Shown here one piece after another: positions 8,893-18,122 of a stretch of 64,000 nt of DNA (its first letter is position 1; every line of letters begins with the position of its first letter). The translations under genes and the position numbers were made by a program. Source of the DNA: CAYPAV01 sp964408805 (GTDB lineage: Bacteria; Pseudomonadota; Alphaproteobacteria; UBA8366); assembly GCA_964408805.1 (NCBI GenBank), contig CAYPAV010000001.1:434001-498000 (forward strand). The letters are read 5' to 3'. The notes beneath the pieces were generated by a model, which did no database searches, was not told where the DNA came from, and saw nothing but the letters and a program-made list of their open reading frames with translations.

Positions 8893-9374
8893 ATGGACGA
8901 AAACGTCTTTGACATATGGATCAGCGCGACCGGCGTACCGTCCGGATCCTGACGGGCCTCGATTGCGTGCGGGACAAAACCGAGCTTGGGATAGAGCAGC
9001 AGCCCCACGACATTGGTGTTGAAGCAGGAGACGCCGATTTCGCTTGCCCCGAATTCGCGCCGGGCGATCTCCGTCATCACCGCCATCAGATGCCGGGCGA
9101 TGCCGCGGCCGCGGCGTTCGGGATCGACGACGACGTTGCCGATGCAGCAGCGCTCGCCCGGCACGACCCCATAGAGGTCGGCAAACCCCGCGATGTCGTT
9201 TCCATCCAGCACCACGGTCGGTGCCTCTCGGTCCGCTACCGTCCGTGCGAGGGCATCCGGTGTCAGCGGGAAATCGGTTCTCGGATGGAAATGAAACAAC
9301 TCCTCGGCATTTCGCGGGAAGGCGCAAATTGGCGCGAGGTCGATCTCCTTCAGGCCGCGATGCGACAGGGTCAT
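8883..9374 (-). CDS. GNAT family N-acetyltransferase
   Basis: A 163-residue GCN5-related acetyltransferase. The acetyl-CoA loop is visible as VDPERRGRGIARHLM, preceded by the beta strand GNVVVD. The C-terminal part (NTNVVGLLLYPKLGF) matches the usual GNAT helix and strand. The substrate cannot be inferred. I chose the ATG at 9374 because GGGAGAG lies just before it; the longer version starting at 9419 would add a basic, non-conserved N-terminus. Convergent to the MscS gene. Confidence 0.85.
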   Translation of the reverse strand: MTLSHRGLKEIDLAPICAFPRNAEELFHFHPRTDFPLTPDALARTVADREAPTVVLDGNDIAGFADLYGVVPGERCCIGNVVVDPERRGRGIARHLMAVMTEIARREFGASEIGVSCFNTNVVGLLLYPKLGFVPHAIEARQDPDGTPVALIHMSKTFSSMAG

Positions 9375-9460
9375 GGGTCTCTCCCTTTGCGGCCGGCGCG
9401 GATGCTTGCTTGGCCTCAATACGGGCGATACGGTAGCGCGTTCTCGAGGAGCATGTAAGC

Positions 9461-10867
9461 GTGCGTTATATCAGCACCCGTGGCCGGGCCCCGGTTCTGG
9501 AATTCGACGATGTTCTGCTGGCCGGTTTGGCAAGCGACGGGGGCCTCTACGTGCCCGAGAGCTGGCCCGAATGGTCGGCCGACGATTTCCGTGCGCTTCG
9601 TGGTCTAAGCTATCCCGAGCTTGCGGTGCGCGTGATGACGCCCTTTCTCGGCGGCAGGATCGAGGCTGAGGCGTTCAATGCTCTGGTCCGGGACGCCTAC
9701 ACCGAATTCGGCCATGCCGCGACGGCACCGCTCAAGCAGCTGGAGGGGAACCTCTGGCTGATGGAGCTCTTTCACGGGCCGACCCTCGCCTTCAAGGACT
9801 ATCCGATGCAGGTCGTGGGGCGGCTGTTCGATCATGTGCTCGGCCGGCGCGGCGAGCGCGTTACCATCGTCGGCGCCACTTCGGGGGATACCGGTTCGGC
9901 GGCGATCGAGGCCTGCCGCGACCGCGACGCCATCGAGGTTTTCATCCTCTATCCCCATGGCCGGGTCTCCGAGGTGCAGCGCCGGCAGATGACCACGGTC
10001 GACGCCGCGAACGTTCACTGCATCGCCATCGAGGGTACTTTCGACGATTGCCAGGACTTGTTGAAGGCAATGTTCAACGATGCGCCCTTTCGCGACGAAA
10101 TGCGGCTATCGGCGGTCAATTCGATCAATTGGGCGCGGGTCATGGCGCAGATCGTCTATTACGTCCACGCATCGCTCGCCCTTGGCGGGCCCGACCGGCC
10201 GGTGAGCTTTGCGGTGCCGACGGGGAATTTCGGCAACGTGTTCGCCGCCTATGCCGCGCGCGCCATGGGGTTGCCGATCGACCGTCTGATCATCGGTACC
10301 AACAGTAACGACATTCTGACCCGGTTTTTCGAGACGGGCGAGCTTGCCATGGGCGAGGTACGGCCGACGATCTCGCCGAGCATGGATATCCAGGTCTCGA
10401 GCAATTTCGAGCGCTATCTCTTCGATCTCTACGCCCGCGACGGGGCGACCCTGGAGGAAGCGATGCGAGTCTTCCGGGCCGACGGTGCCCTCGGTGTCGG
10501 CGACAATCGCTGGCGGGGGGCGGGGCAGGTCTTCTCGGCCCATCGCTTCGACGATACTGAAACAAAGAAAGAGATCGCGCATATCCATCGGACGACCGGT
10601 GAATTGGTCGATCCCCACACCGCGATCGGCATCGCGGCCGGCAGGATGGCGGCCGGTGATCCGGCGGTTCCGGTGATCGCCCAAGGGGCGGCCCATCCGG
10701 CGAAGTTTCCCGATGCGGTCGCTGCGGCATCGGGGATCACGCCCGAACTGCCGCCGCACCTGGCCGATCTCCACGCCCGATCCGAACGCTTCGAGGTGCT
10801 GGCCAACGATCTGGCCACGGTCGAAGGATTCGTGCGCGCGCGCGTGGCGCTGGCGGGTGCGGCATGA
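9461..10867 (+). CDS. thrC: Threonine synthase
   Basis: PLP enzyme converting O-phosphohomoserine to threonine and phosphate, the last step of threonine synthesis. It is 468 residues, the long proteobacterial form. It starts with the typical MRYISTRG, and the PLP lysine is K112 in LAFKDYPMQ; the phosphate-binding segment GATSGDTGSAAIEA follows. The GTG start is preceded by GAGGAG at about 9445. The stop overlaps the start of the M16 peptidase (ATGA). thrB, the preceding step, is in the same window at 16771-17733. Confidence 0.96.
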   Translation: MRYISTRGRAPVLEFDDVLLAGLASDGGLYVPESWPEWSADDFRALRGLSYPELAVRVMTPFLGGRIEAEAFNALVRDAYTEFGHAATAPLKQLEGNLWLMELFHGPTLAFKDYPMQVVGRLFDHVLGRRGERVTIVGATSGDTGSAAIEACRDRDAIEVFILYPHGRVSEVQRRQMTTVDAANVHCIAIEGTFDDCQDLLKAMFNDAPFRDEMRLSAVNSINWARVMAQIVYYVHASLALGGPDRPVSFAVPTGNFGNVFAAYAARAMGLPIDRLIIGTNSNDILTRFFETGELAMGEVRPTISPSMDIQVSSNFERYLFDLYARDGATLEEAMRVFRADGALGVGDNRWRGAGQVFSAHRFDDTETKKEIAHIHRTTGELVDPHTAIGIAAGRMAAGDPAVPVIAQGAAHPAKFPDAVAAASGITPELPPHLADLHARSERFEVLANDLATVEGFVRARVALAGAA

Positions 10868-12123
10868 CCATCGAGGTTTCGACGCTTGGCAACGGCATGC
10901 GGGTCGTCACCGAGCGAATGGCCAGTGTCGAGACCGTCTCCTGCGGCATCTGGGTCGGGGCCGGGGCGCGCAATGAACCGGCCAAGATCAATGGGGTTGC
11001 GCATCTTTTGGAACACATGGCGTTCAAGGGGACGGAGCGGCGCTCGGCGCGGGAAATCGTGGAGGCGATCGAATCCGTCGGCGGCCATCTCAACGCCTAT
11101 ACCAGCCGCGAGCAAACCGCCTACTACGCCAAGATTCTGAAAGATAACCTTGGCCTGGCACTCGACATTCTGGCCGACATTCTGCAGAACGCGACCTTCG
11201 CTCCCGAGGAATTGGAACGCGAGCGCGCGGTCGTGCTGCAGGAGATCGGGCAGTGTCACGACACCCCCGACGACCGGGTCTTCGACCATATGCAATTGGC
11301 GGCCTTTCCGGACCAGGCGCTGGGCCGGCCGGTGCTCGGTTCGGCCGAGATCGTGGGCTCGATGGCGCGCGATACGATCATGGGCTATATGCGGCGATCC
11401 TATGGCGGCGATCGCATGATCGTCGCTGCGGCCGGGAATCTGGATCACGAGGATGTCGTCAAGCGCGCTGAGGCGCTGTTTGCCGATTTACCGCCGGAGG
11501 CAGCCGTCGATGTGGAGCTCGGATGTTATCAAGGCGGCGATCATCGGGAGGCTCGCGATCTCGAACAGGTCCATTTGCTGCTCGGCTTTCCGGGAATCTC
11601 GTATAACGACAAGGCCTTTTACGCGATGACGGCAATGTCGACCCTGCTTGGCGGCGGCATGTCGTCCCGCCTTTTCCAGGAGATCCGCGAGCGCCGCGGC
11701 TTGGTCTATTCGATCTATTCCTATGCGTCCTGCTACCGCGATTGCGGTCTCTTGGGAATTTACGCGGGCACGGGCCCAAGCGATGTCCATGAATTGGTTC
11801 CCGCGATTTGCGAGGAAATTCGACTCTTGCCTGATAATCTGCGGAACGAGGAAGTCGAGCGCGCGCGAACCCAATTGAAGGCGGCGACCTTGATGTCGCT
11901 CGAATCGACCGGGGCCCGATGCGAACAACTGGGCCAGCAGATGCTTGTTTTCGGCCGGCCGTTGCCGACCGAGGAGCAGGTGGCGCGTATCGAGGCGGTC
12001 GGGGAAGAGGATATCGCCGAGGTCGCGCGGCGGGTATTTTCGGGACCGCCCACGATCGCCGCCGTGGGTCCGATCGACGGGTTGATGGATCACGACGCCT
12101 TGGCCGGTGAACTCCTTGCATAA
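10864..12123 (+). CDS. M16 family zinc metallopeptidase (processing-peptidase-like)
   Basis: Inverzincin peptidase of 419 residues, related to the beta subunit of mitochondrial processing peptidase. The inverted zinc motif is HLLEH (H47, E50, H51) in NGVAHLLEHMAFKGT, followed by the conserved GGHLNAYTSREQTAYYAK and the distal acidic segment LERERAVVLQEI. The C-terminal substrate loop GGGMSSRLFQEIRERRGLVYSI is intact in substance, so it should be an active peptidase. It is translationally coupled to thrC, an arrangement widespread in alphaproteobacteria whose reason is unknown. Confidence 0.94.
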   Translation: MTIEVSTLGNGMRVVTERMASVETVSCGIWVGAGARNEPAKINGVAHLLEHMAFKGTERRSAREIVEAIESVGGHLNAYTSREQTAYYAKILKDNLGLALDILADILQNATFAPEELERERAVVLQEIGQCHDTPDDRVFDHMQLAAFPDQALGRPVLGSAEIVGSMARDTIMGYMRRSYGGDRMIVAAAGNLDHEDVVKRAEALFADLPPEAAVDVELGCYQGGDHREARDLEQVHLLLGFPGISYNDKAFYAMTAMSTLLGGGMSSRLFQEIRERRGLVYSIYSYASCYRDCGLLGIYAGTGPSDVHELVPAICEEIRLLPDNLRNEEVERARTQLKAATLMSLESTGARCEQLGQQMLVFGRPLPTEEQVARIEAVGEEDIAEVARRVFSGPPTIAAVGPIDGLMDHDALAGELLA

Positions 12124-12146
12124 CCGGACGTTGGGTAGAGCAGGTA

Positions 12147-12746
12147 ATGATCTTCGATATTTTCGGCCGCCGGCCACCAGGCACCACGCTCCGCGGCGAA
12201 ACCATCTACCTCCGGCCGCCGCATCGGCGCGACCAGCGGCAATGGCTTCATGTTCGAAGGGTGAGCCGGGCGTTTCTGCAGCCTTGGGAACCGACTTGGC
12301 CCAAGGACGCGACCGAACGATCCGCGTTTCGCCGACGCCTCCGGCGCTTTAACGAGGATTGGCTTGCCGGAACCGCCTATACCTTTTTTCTGTTCGATCG
12401 CGAATCGCATGATCTTCTCGGCGGTATAACGCTATCGAACTTGCGGGCCGGCGTGACCCAGAGCGGCACCATCGGCTATTGGGTGGGCGAACCTTACGTT
12501 CGGCGCGGTCATATGAGTGCCGCGGTCGATCTGGTGCTCGACTATGCCTTCGACGAGCTTGGGCTTCACCGGGTCGAAGCGGCCTGTCTCATCGACAACG
12601 AGGCGAGCGCCGGGGTCCTCCGCAAGGTCGGTTTCACGGAGGAAGGCCTCGCGCGGCAGTATCTAAAGATCAATGGCAAATGGCAGGATCACCGAACCTT
12701 CGGCATTCTTCGGTCGGACCCAAGGCTCAATCGGGCGAACGGATAG
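12147..12746 (+). CDS. RimJ/RimL-type GNAT acetyltransferase
   Basis: A 199-residue acetyltransferase of the RimJ/RimL group, which acetylates N-terminal amines of ribosomal or other proteins. Features are TIYLRPPHRRDQRQWLHVR near the start, the strand GTIGYWVGEPYVRRGHMSAA carrying the acetyl-CoA loop, and HRVEAACLIDNEASAGVLRK. It follows the M16 peptidase after 23 bases, completing the thrC-M16-GNAT trio common in this class. The exact substrate is unknown. Confidence 0.88.
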   Translation: MIFDIFGRRPPGTTLRGETIYLRPPHRRDQRQWLHVRRVSRAFLQPWEPTWPKDATERSAFRRRLRRFNEDWLAGTAYTFFLFDRESHDLLGGITLSNLRAGVTQSGTIGYWVGEPYVRRGHMSAAVDLVLDYAFDELGLHRVEAACLIDNEASAGVLRKVGFTEEGLARQYLKINGKWQDHRTFGILRSDPRLNRANG

Positions 12747-12768
12747 CCGTCGTCAAACAATGGCGTCT

Positions 12769-13344
12769 TCAGGCGTGACCCGCCTCTCCCGACAGAAGCG
12801 AGATGTCGACCCCGATCTTCGCGATTGCCCGCTCCCATTTCGCGTCGTCGTCGGCATGAAACAGTAGACCCATATCGGCCGGCACGTGCAGCCATGCATT
12901 CTGTTGAATCTCGCCGTCGAGCTGGCCCGGCCCCCAGCCCGCATATCCGAGCGCCAAAAGGACTTCCGCCGGGCCTTTTTCCTCCGCGATGTCGCGCAAT
13001 ACGTCGATCGTCGCGGTCAGCCCAATCTCGTCGCCGACCATGATCGTGTCGTCCTGACGATAATCGCCCGAATGCAGGACGAACCCCCGGCCCGTTTCCA
13101 CCGGGCCACCGAAATAGACCGGCAGATTGCGCACCACGCCAAGGGTTTCGATCTCGAGCTGTTCCAGGAGATGCGGGAAGGTGAGGGAATCAGCGACCTT
13201 GTTGACGATCAATCCCATCGCCCCTTCCGCGTTGTGCACGCACATATAGATAACCGACCGTTCGAAGCGCGGGTCGCCCATCGCCGGCATGGCGATCAGC
13301 AACTGTCCCGTCAAATAATCGGCGGGCCGACCGTCGAGGGTCAT
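12769..13344 (-). CDS. YqgE/AlgH family protein
   Basis: A conserved 191-residue cytoplasmic protein (UPF0301) of unknown biochemical function. The diagnostic segments are LTGQLLIAMPAMGDPRFERS, GAMGLIVNK and YFGGPVETGRGFVLH. An ATG at 13344 is preceded by GGGAGACC; a GTG immediately upstream is the alternative. The gene is convergent with the acetyltransferase and divergent from the ScsB-like gene, an arrangement seen in other alphaproteobacteria. Confidence 0.92.
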   Translation of the reverse strand: MTLDGRPADYLTGQLLIAMPAMGDPRFERSVIYMCVHNAEGAMGLIVNKVADSLTFPHLLEQLEIETLGVVRNLPVYFGGPVETGRGFVLHSGDYRQDDTIMVGDEIGLTATIDVLRDIAEEKGPAEVLLALGYAGWGPGQLDGEIQQNAWLHVPADMGLLFHADDDAKWERAIAKIGVDISLLSGEAGHA

Positions 13345-13524
13345 CACCGGTCTCCCTTTGTGCGTGAACGCTCCGAGCCTTCCAAGTTATGATACCGGCG
13401 TTGACGCCGTTTGGATATAGCGGCCCGTCCAGGTCCGCGGCGGCCACGGGATCGTGAGCGAACGTGCGGGGCGGTGTCGGGCGAAGCTGTTTATAACCTG
13501 TCCATCCCAAGCTGGAGTAACGGT

Positions 13525-15648
13525 GTGCGGTTGGCGTTGAAGACCCTGGTTGTTCTTGGTTGCCTGATCGTGGCGGTGACGACCGTCGCCCGGCCCGTCT
13601 CGGCGACAAGCGGTCCCTGGGCACGGAACGACCTCGCCGCGGTCCGCCTTGTCGCCGCGATCGACGGGGTCGGCGACCGGGCGACGGTGCCGCTCGGCTT
13701 GCACTTCAAGCTGCGGCCCGGTTGGAAGATCTATTGGCGATCGCCCGGCGACGCGGGATATCCGCCGCGCTCGGATTGGCGGCAATCGACGAATGTCGAT
13801 TCGGTGACGGTTCACTGGCCGGCGCCAACGCGCTTCAGCATTTTCGATCTGGAAACGCTCGGCTATACGGACGAGGTGGTCCTTCCGCTGACCGCGAAAC
13901 TGTCGACGCCTGGCGCGCCGGCGGCGATCGCCGCGTCGGTCGACTACCTGATCTGCAAGGAAGTCTGCGTGCCGCAGAGCGCGCAACTCAAGCTTCAACT
14001 GCCGCAAGGGCCGGCGCGCCTGTCGGCCATGGCTCGTCTGATAAATCGATATTCGGATCGCGTGCCCGATGCCAGCGGCCGGCACGGTCTCGTCATCGAA
14101 AAGGTCGCCCTTGCGACCGCGGGGGACGGTTTCTCGCTTCGGGTCAAGGTCCGCGCGGCCGACCCCTTCGTTGCCCCGGACCTCTTCGTCGAAGGGCCGG
14201 AGGGAAGTTATTTCGGCAGGCCCCGGGTCCGGCTGACCGCCGGCGGTCTGTCGGCCGACCTCACGATCGAGGGCGGCGGGACGGACCCCGTCGCCGGCGA
14301 GTCGGTACCGCTGACATTGACCCTCGTCGATGGCGGCAGGATGGCGGAGAAGGCGGTGCTGGCGAGCTATTCGAGAGGCGACGAGCACCCGCTACCGGAC
14401 CAAGATCCGGCGGAGGCCACGTCCTATGCGACGATCCTCCTCTTGGCGCTGCTTGGCGGTCTGATTCTCAACCTCATGCCCTGCGTGTTGCCCGTACTCT
14501 CACTCAAACTGTTGAGCGTGGTTAGTCACGGCGGCGGCGGCGGCGGTTCGGTCCGCGTCGGTTTCATCGCCTCGGCGGCGGGCATCGTTTTCTCCTTCCT
14601 TCTTTTGGCCGGCACGCTCATCGCGGCCCGGGCCGCGGGCGTCTCGGTTGGCTGGGGAATCCAATTCCAGCAACCTATTTTCCTCGCGGTCATGACATTG
14701 ATCGTGACACTCTTTGCCTGGAACCTCCTCGGGTTCTTCGAGATCCGACTGCCAGGACGAATCGCTGATCTTGCGGGCGGTGGCGGTCCATCGCATTCGC
14801 TGGCGGGTCATTTCGCGACCGGTGCTTTCGCGACCTTGTTGGCGACGCCGTGCTCGGCACCCTTTCTCGGCACCGCGATCGGCTTCGCGCTCAGCCGCGG
14901 GTCCGCCGATATCCTCGCTATTTTCCTTTGTTTGGGGCTGGGCTTGGCATTGCCCTATTTGACGGTGGCGGCGTTTCCCGCCCTGGCGACAAGACTGCCG
15001 CGGCCGGGCGCCTGGATGATCTGGCTTCGTCGACTCCTCGCATTGGCGCTTATTGCCACCGCGATTTGGCTTGTGAGCGTGATCTGGGTTCAGATTGGGT
15101 CGGATGGCGCGATTTCGATCGGCGTCCTCACGGCATTGACGGGCGCGGTCTTGTGGACGGCGCGGTTGCCCGACTCGCGCCTCGGCCGGCATGCCGGCAA
15201 GATCGCGGCCGTGTTGGCGGTCGCGGTAATCGCGCTCGCGGCCAGAGGACCCGATGGCCCGTCGACGGCTCGGGCGGATGCCGGCTGGCGGTCCTTCGAT
15301 CTCGCGGAGATCGACCGTCTGACGGCGAATGGCAAGACGGTGTTCGTCGATGTGACTGCAGATTGGTGTCTGACCTGCAAGGTCAACAAGCAATTGGTCC
15401 TCGAACGGCCGCCGGTCTCCGATTGGCTGGCCCGCGACGACGTCGTGGGCATGCGGGCCGACTGGACCCGGCCGAGCGACGCCATCGCGGCCTATCTGGC
15501 GAGCTTCGGGCGCTATGGCATCCCCTTCAACGCGATCTATGCGCCGAAGGCGCCGAAAGGGGTGGCTTTGCCGGAACTCTTGACCAGCGGTGCGACCATG
15601 GCCGTCGCAGATCGGCTCCAAAAAGATGGGGCGGTCGCGAAGCGATAG
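13525..15648 (+). CDS. ScsB/DsbD-type thiol:disulfide interchange protein
   Basis: Membrane reductase passing electrons from cytoplasmic thioredoxin to periplasmic thiols. It has about 707 residues. The order is: signal peptide (1-27); periplasmic N-domain with a redox pair C144-C148 in ICKEVC; a multi-helix CcdA-like domain with cysteines in MPCVLPVLS (C320) and TPCSAPFLG (C443); and a C-terminal thioredoxin-like domain with WCLTC (C615, C618). The large N-domain with CxxxC is the ScsB rather than classical DsbD form. The frame is open from 13411, but I choose the GTG at 13525: GGAG at 13513-13516 precedes it and the signal peptide begins there. Confidence 0.92.
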   Translation: MRLALKTLVVLGCLIVAVTTVARPVSATSGPWARNDLAAVRLVAAIDGVGDRATVPLGLHFKLRPGWKIYWRSPGDAGYPPRSDWRQSTNVDSVTVHWPAPTRFSIFDLETLGYTDEVVLPLTAKLSTPGAPAAIAASVDYLICKEVCVPQSAQLKLQLPQGPARLSAMARLINRYSDRVPDASGRHGLVIEKVALATAGDGFSLRVKVRAADPFVAPDLFVEGPEGSYFGRPRVRLTAGGLSADLTIEGGGTDPVAGESVPLTLTLVDGGRMAEKAVLASYSRGDEHPLPDQDPAEATSYATILLLALLGGLILNLMPCVLPVLSLKLLSVVSHGGGGGGSVRVGFIASAAGIVFSFLLLAGTLIAARAAGVSVGWGIQFQQPIFLAVMTLIVTLFAWNLLGFFEIRLPGRIADLAGGGGPSHSLAGHFATGAFATLLATPCSAPFLGTAIGFALSRGSADILAIFLCLGLGLALPYLTVAAFPALATRLPRPGAWMIWLRRLLALALIATAIWLVSVIWVQIGSDGAISIGVLTALTGAVLWTARLPDSRLGRHAGKIAAVLAVAVIALAARGPDGPSTARADAGWRSFDLAEIDRLTANGKTVFVDVTADWCLTCKVNKQLVLERPPVSDWLARDDVVGMRADWTRPSDAIAAYLASFGRYGIPFNAIYAPKAPKGVALPELLTSGATMAVADRLQKDGAVAKR

Positions 15649-15817
15649 AGGGCGATCGGAGGGTATTGTTATTCATGCGAATAGGAATTATTCGCTGGAC
15701 TATGCTTCCGCGGCGCCTAACTCTTCAGGGAAGTGGGCGGCCTCGGAAACGGTGTCGGCCCAACCTAGAAGCGTGATGGAAAGCAACCAAGATCGGCATG
15801 GAAAAGGGGAGACTGGC

Positions 15818-16300
15818 ATGACAATTCAAGTGGGAGACAAAATTCCCTCGGCGACAGTCTACCGGATGGGGGCGGACGGGCCGGAGGCGGTCGAAACCGA
15901 GGCCTATTTCGCGGACCGCAAGGTCGTCATGTTTGGATTGACCGGCGCTTTCACGCCGACCTGTTCGGCGAAGCATCTGCCGGGATACGTGACCAACGCG
16001 GATGCCCCGAAAGCCAAGGGCGTCCAGGAGATCACCTGCATTTCGGTCAACGATGCCTTCGTCATGGGCGCTTGGGGGAACGACCAGGGTGTCGGCGACA
16101 AGGTAACGATGCTGGGCGACGGTGCCGGGGCGCTGACCGAGAAGCTCGGCCTCTCGTTTGACTTGACCGAACGCGGTCTCGGTGTTCGCTCCGAACGCTA
16201 TGCGATGGTGGTCGAGGACGGCGTGGTCACGCATCTGGCGCTCGAGGGCGGCGGCGGGTTGGAGCATTCGGGCGCCGAGGAGATCCTGAAGGCGCTCTGA
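15818..16300 (+). CDS. Peroxiredoxin (Prx5-like)
   Basis: Thiol peroxidase of 160 residues reducing H2O2 and alkyl hydroperoxides. The peroxidatic cysteine lies in GLTGAFTPTCSAKHLPGY, and the Prx5 signature MGAWGNDQGVGDKVTMLGDG is present. The ATG at 15818 has AAGGGGAGA in front; an open frame further upstream is not conserved. Preceded by a 169-base gap that probably holds its promoter. It lies directly behind the ScsB-like reductase; a redox link is plausible but inferred. Confidence 0.93.
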   Translation: MTIQVGDKIPSATVYRMGADGPEAVETEAYFADRKVVMFGLTGAFTPTCSAKHLPGYVTNADAPKAKGVQEITCISVNDAFVMGAWGNDQGVGDKVTMLGDGAGALTEKLGLSFDLTERGLGVRSERYAMVVEDGVVTHLALEGGGGLEHSGAEEILKAL

Positions 16301-16321
16301 TCGGGCACGGACGATCCGCTA

Positions 16322-16771
16322 TCAGTCGACTTCCGGGCGCGAGACCGCGTTTCGCGCCAGTTCATCCGCGCGTTCGTTTTCGGGATGGCCGGCATGTCCC
16401 TTGACCCAGCGCCAATCGACCTCGTGACCTTCCAATGCGGTCTCCAGCGCCTGCCAGAGATCGACATTCTTGACCGGTTTTTTTCGCGCGGTCTTCCAGC
16501 CGTTTCGCTTCCAGTTCTCGATCCAGCCGGTAATGCCGTCCTTCACATAGGTGCTGTCGGTGTGGATGCGAACGCGAACCGGGCGCCGCATCGCGCGCAG
16601 CCCCTCGATCGCGGCGGTGAGTTCCATGCGATTGTTGGTCGTCTCGGCTTCGCCGCCGGAGAGTTCCCGCTCCACACCGTTGTAGCGCAGCACCACGCCC
16701 CAGCCCCCCGGGCCGGGGTTTCCGCTGCAGGCGCCATCGGTAAAAATGTCAACGATGTTCTCCCCCGGCAT
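16322..16771 (-). CDS. rnhA: Ribonuclease HI
   Basis: Cleaves the RNA strand of RNA-DNA hybrids. It has 149 residues; the catalytic acids are D12 (FTDGACSGNPGPGGWG), E50 (NNRMELTAAI), D72 (HTDSTYV) and the C-terminal Asp in NERADELAR. The basic protrusion segment WKTARKKPVKN and the WVKGHAGHPENERAD motif are both present. The ATG overlaps the thrB stop by one base (TGATG), so it is translationally coupled to thrB, the usual alphaproteobacterial pair. Confidence 0.97.
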   Translation of the reverse strand: MPGENIVDIFTDGACSGNPGPGGWGVVLRYNGVERELSGGEAETTNNRMELTAAIEGLRAMRRPVRVRIHTDSTYVKDGITGWIENWKRNGWKTARKKPVKNVDLWQALETALEGHEVDWRWVKGHAGHPENERADELARNAVSRPEVD

Positions 16772-17733
16772 CAATCGAGACCGTAGTCGCCGGCGCTCGC
16801 GACACCCTGATGAAACTGCATGATCGAAAGATATTCGAGCGGGTCCTTGGGCTTGACCAGAGCGCCTTCCGGACGATGGAGCCAGTCGTACAGCCGGGTC
16901 AGAAGGAAGCGCATCGCGGCCCCTCGCGCCATGATTGGAAGGGCGTCGATCTCGCTGGCCGAAATCGACCGGTCGCCGCGATAGGCGGCCAACAGGCGGC
17001 GCGCCTTGGTGATGTTGAAGCTGCTATCGCGTTCGAAGCACCAGGCGTTGAGACAGATCGCCAGGTCATAGACGAGAAAATCGTTGCAGGCGAAATAGAA
17101 ATCGATCAGGCCGGAGACCGCCTCGCCCATGAAAAATACGTTATCGGGGAAAAGATCGGCGTGGCAGATCCCCACCGGAAGATCGTCCGGCCAATGTGAC
17201 TTGAGATAGTCGAGTTCCCGGTCCAGGGCATCGGCCAGCCCCGCTTGCACGGTATCCGCCCGATCCGCGGAGGCTTCGAAAAGCGGCCGCCAATCCGGTT
17301 GGGTGAGGGCGTTGGGACGGTGCATGGGAAACGAATCCCCCGCCAGATGCAATTGCGCGAGGGCACTGCCAAGGCCCGTGCAATGGTGGGGCTGAATACG
17401 CCGCGGCCACATACCCTTCAGGAAGGTGATGATCGCCGCCGGTCGATCGCAGAGGCGACGAAGGGCCTTGCCGTCGCGGCCATGCAGCGGTGTCGGACAG
17501 GGGATACCCTCGGTGGCGAGATGTTCCATCAGATCGAGGAAATAGGGTAGGTCCTTCGGCGCCACGCGCTTTTCATAGAGCGTCAGAATGTATTGGTCGC
17601 GCTCGGTCTGGAGCAGATAGTTGGTATTTTCAACGCCTTCGGCGATCCCCTTGCAGGCAAAGACCTGGCCGATGTCGTATTCGGCCACGAAGGCGTCGAG
17701 ATCCTCGTCGGAGACTTCGGTATATACGGCCAT
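16771..17733 (-). CDS. thrB: Homoserine kinase, ThrB2 (aminoglycoside phosphotransferase fold)
   Basis: Phosphorylates homoserine to O-phosphohomoserine for ThrC. It has 320 residues of the APH/choline-kinase fold type used in alphaproteobacteria, not the GHMP type. The catalytic loop is GICHADLFPDNVFF and the metal-binding Asp is in GLIDFYFACND. The N-terminal GVENTNYLLQT is diagnostic for this group. In many relatives ispH precedes this gene; here the upstream neighbour is a divergent CDGSH gene. Confidence 0.94.
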   Translation of the reverse strand: MAVYTEVSDEDLDAFVAEYDIGQVFACKGIAEGVENTNYLLQTERDQYILTLYEKRVAPKDLPYFLDLMEHLATEGIPCPTPLHGRDGKALRRLCDRPAAIITFLKGMWPRRIQPHHCTGLGSALAQLHLAGDSFPMHRPNALTQPDWRPLFEASADRADTVQAGLADALDRELDYLKSHWPDDLPVGICHADLFPDNVFFMGEAVSGLIDFYFACNDFLVYDLAICLNAWCFERDSSFNITKARRLLAAYRGDRSISASEIDALPIMARGAAMRFLLTRLYDWLHRPEGALVKPKDPLEYLSIMQFHQGVASAGDYGLD

Positions 17734-17882
17734 TTCGAGGTCTTCGAGCTCCTGTCCGATTGAAGATCTTCTATCATTTCGGCGCCGGCTTGTCGCGCGG
17801 CGGCGCGTTACCTAATATCGCCGCCGCCCGGAACGGGCGATTGATCGAGATATTACGTCCTGAACCAGGAAGGAAAAAGCCC

Positions 17883-18122
17883 ATGACGGATCCCGTTGTC
17901 GCGCAGAAATCGCCTTACGGCGTTGAAGTCGAGGCCGGCGAGGAATATTGGTGGTGTTCGTGCGGCCAAAGCGAAAAACAACCTTTCTGCGATGGCAGCC
18001 ACAAAGGGACGGATTTCAAGCCGGAGAAATTCGCCGCCGAGGAAAGCAAGACGGTATGGTTCTGTGGATGCAAGAGTACCGGGAAGTCGCCGGTCTGCGA
18101 CGGCACGCATTCGAAACTGTGA
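17883..18122 (+). CDS. Double-CDGSH iron-sulfur protein
   Basis: A 79-residue protein with two CDGSH-type 2Fe-2S binding motifs: CSCGQSEKQPFCDGSH (about residues 25-40) and CGCKSTGKSPVCDGTH (about 60-75). Each has three Cys and one His ligand, as in mitoNEET-type proteins. Such small bacterial forms are thought to act in redox or Fe-S handling; no partner is evident. AGGAAGG precedes the ATG. The 149-base gap to the divergent thrB should contain both promoters. Its stop codon overlaps the likely GTG start of the following lipoprotein gene. Confidence 0.93.
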   Translation: MTDPVVAQKSPYGVEVEAGEEYWWCSCGQSEKQPFCDGSHKGTDFKPEKFAAEESKTVWFCGCKSTGKSPVCDGTHSKL

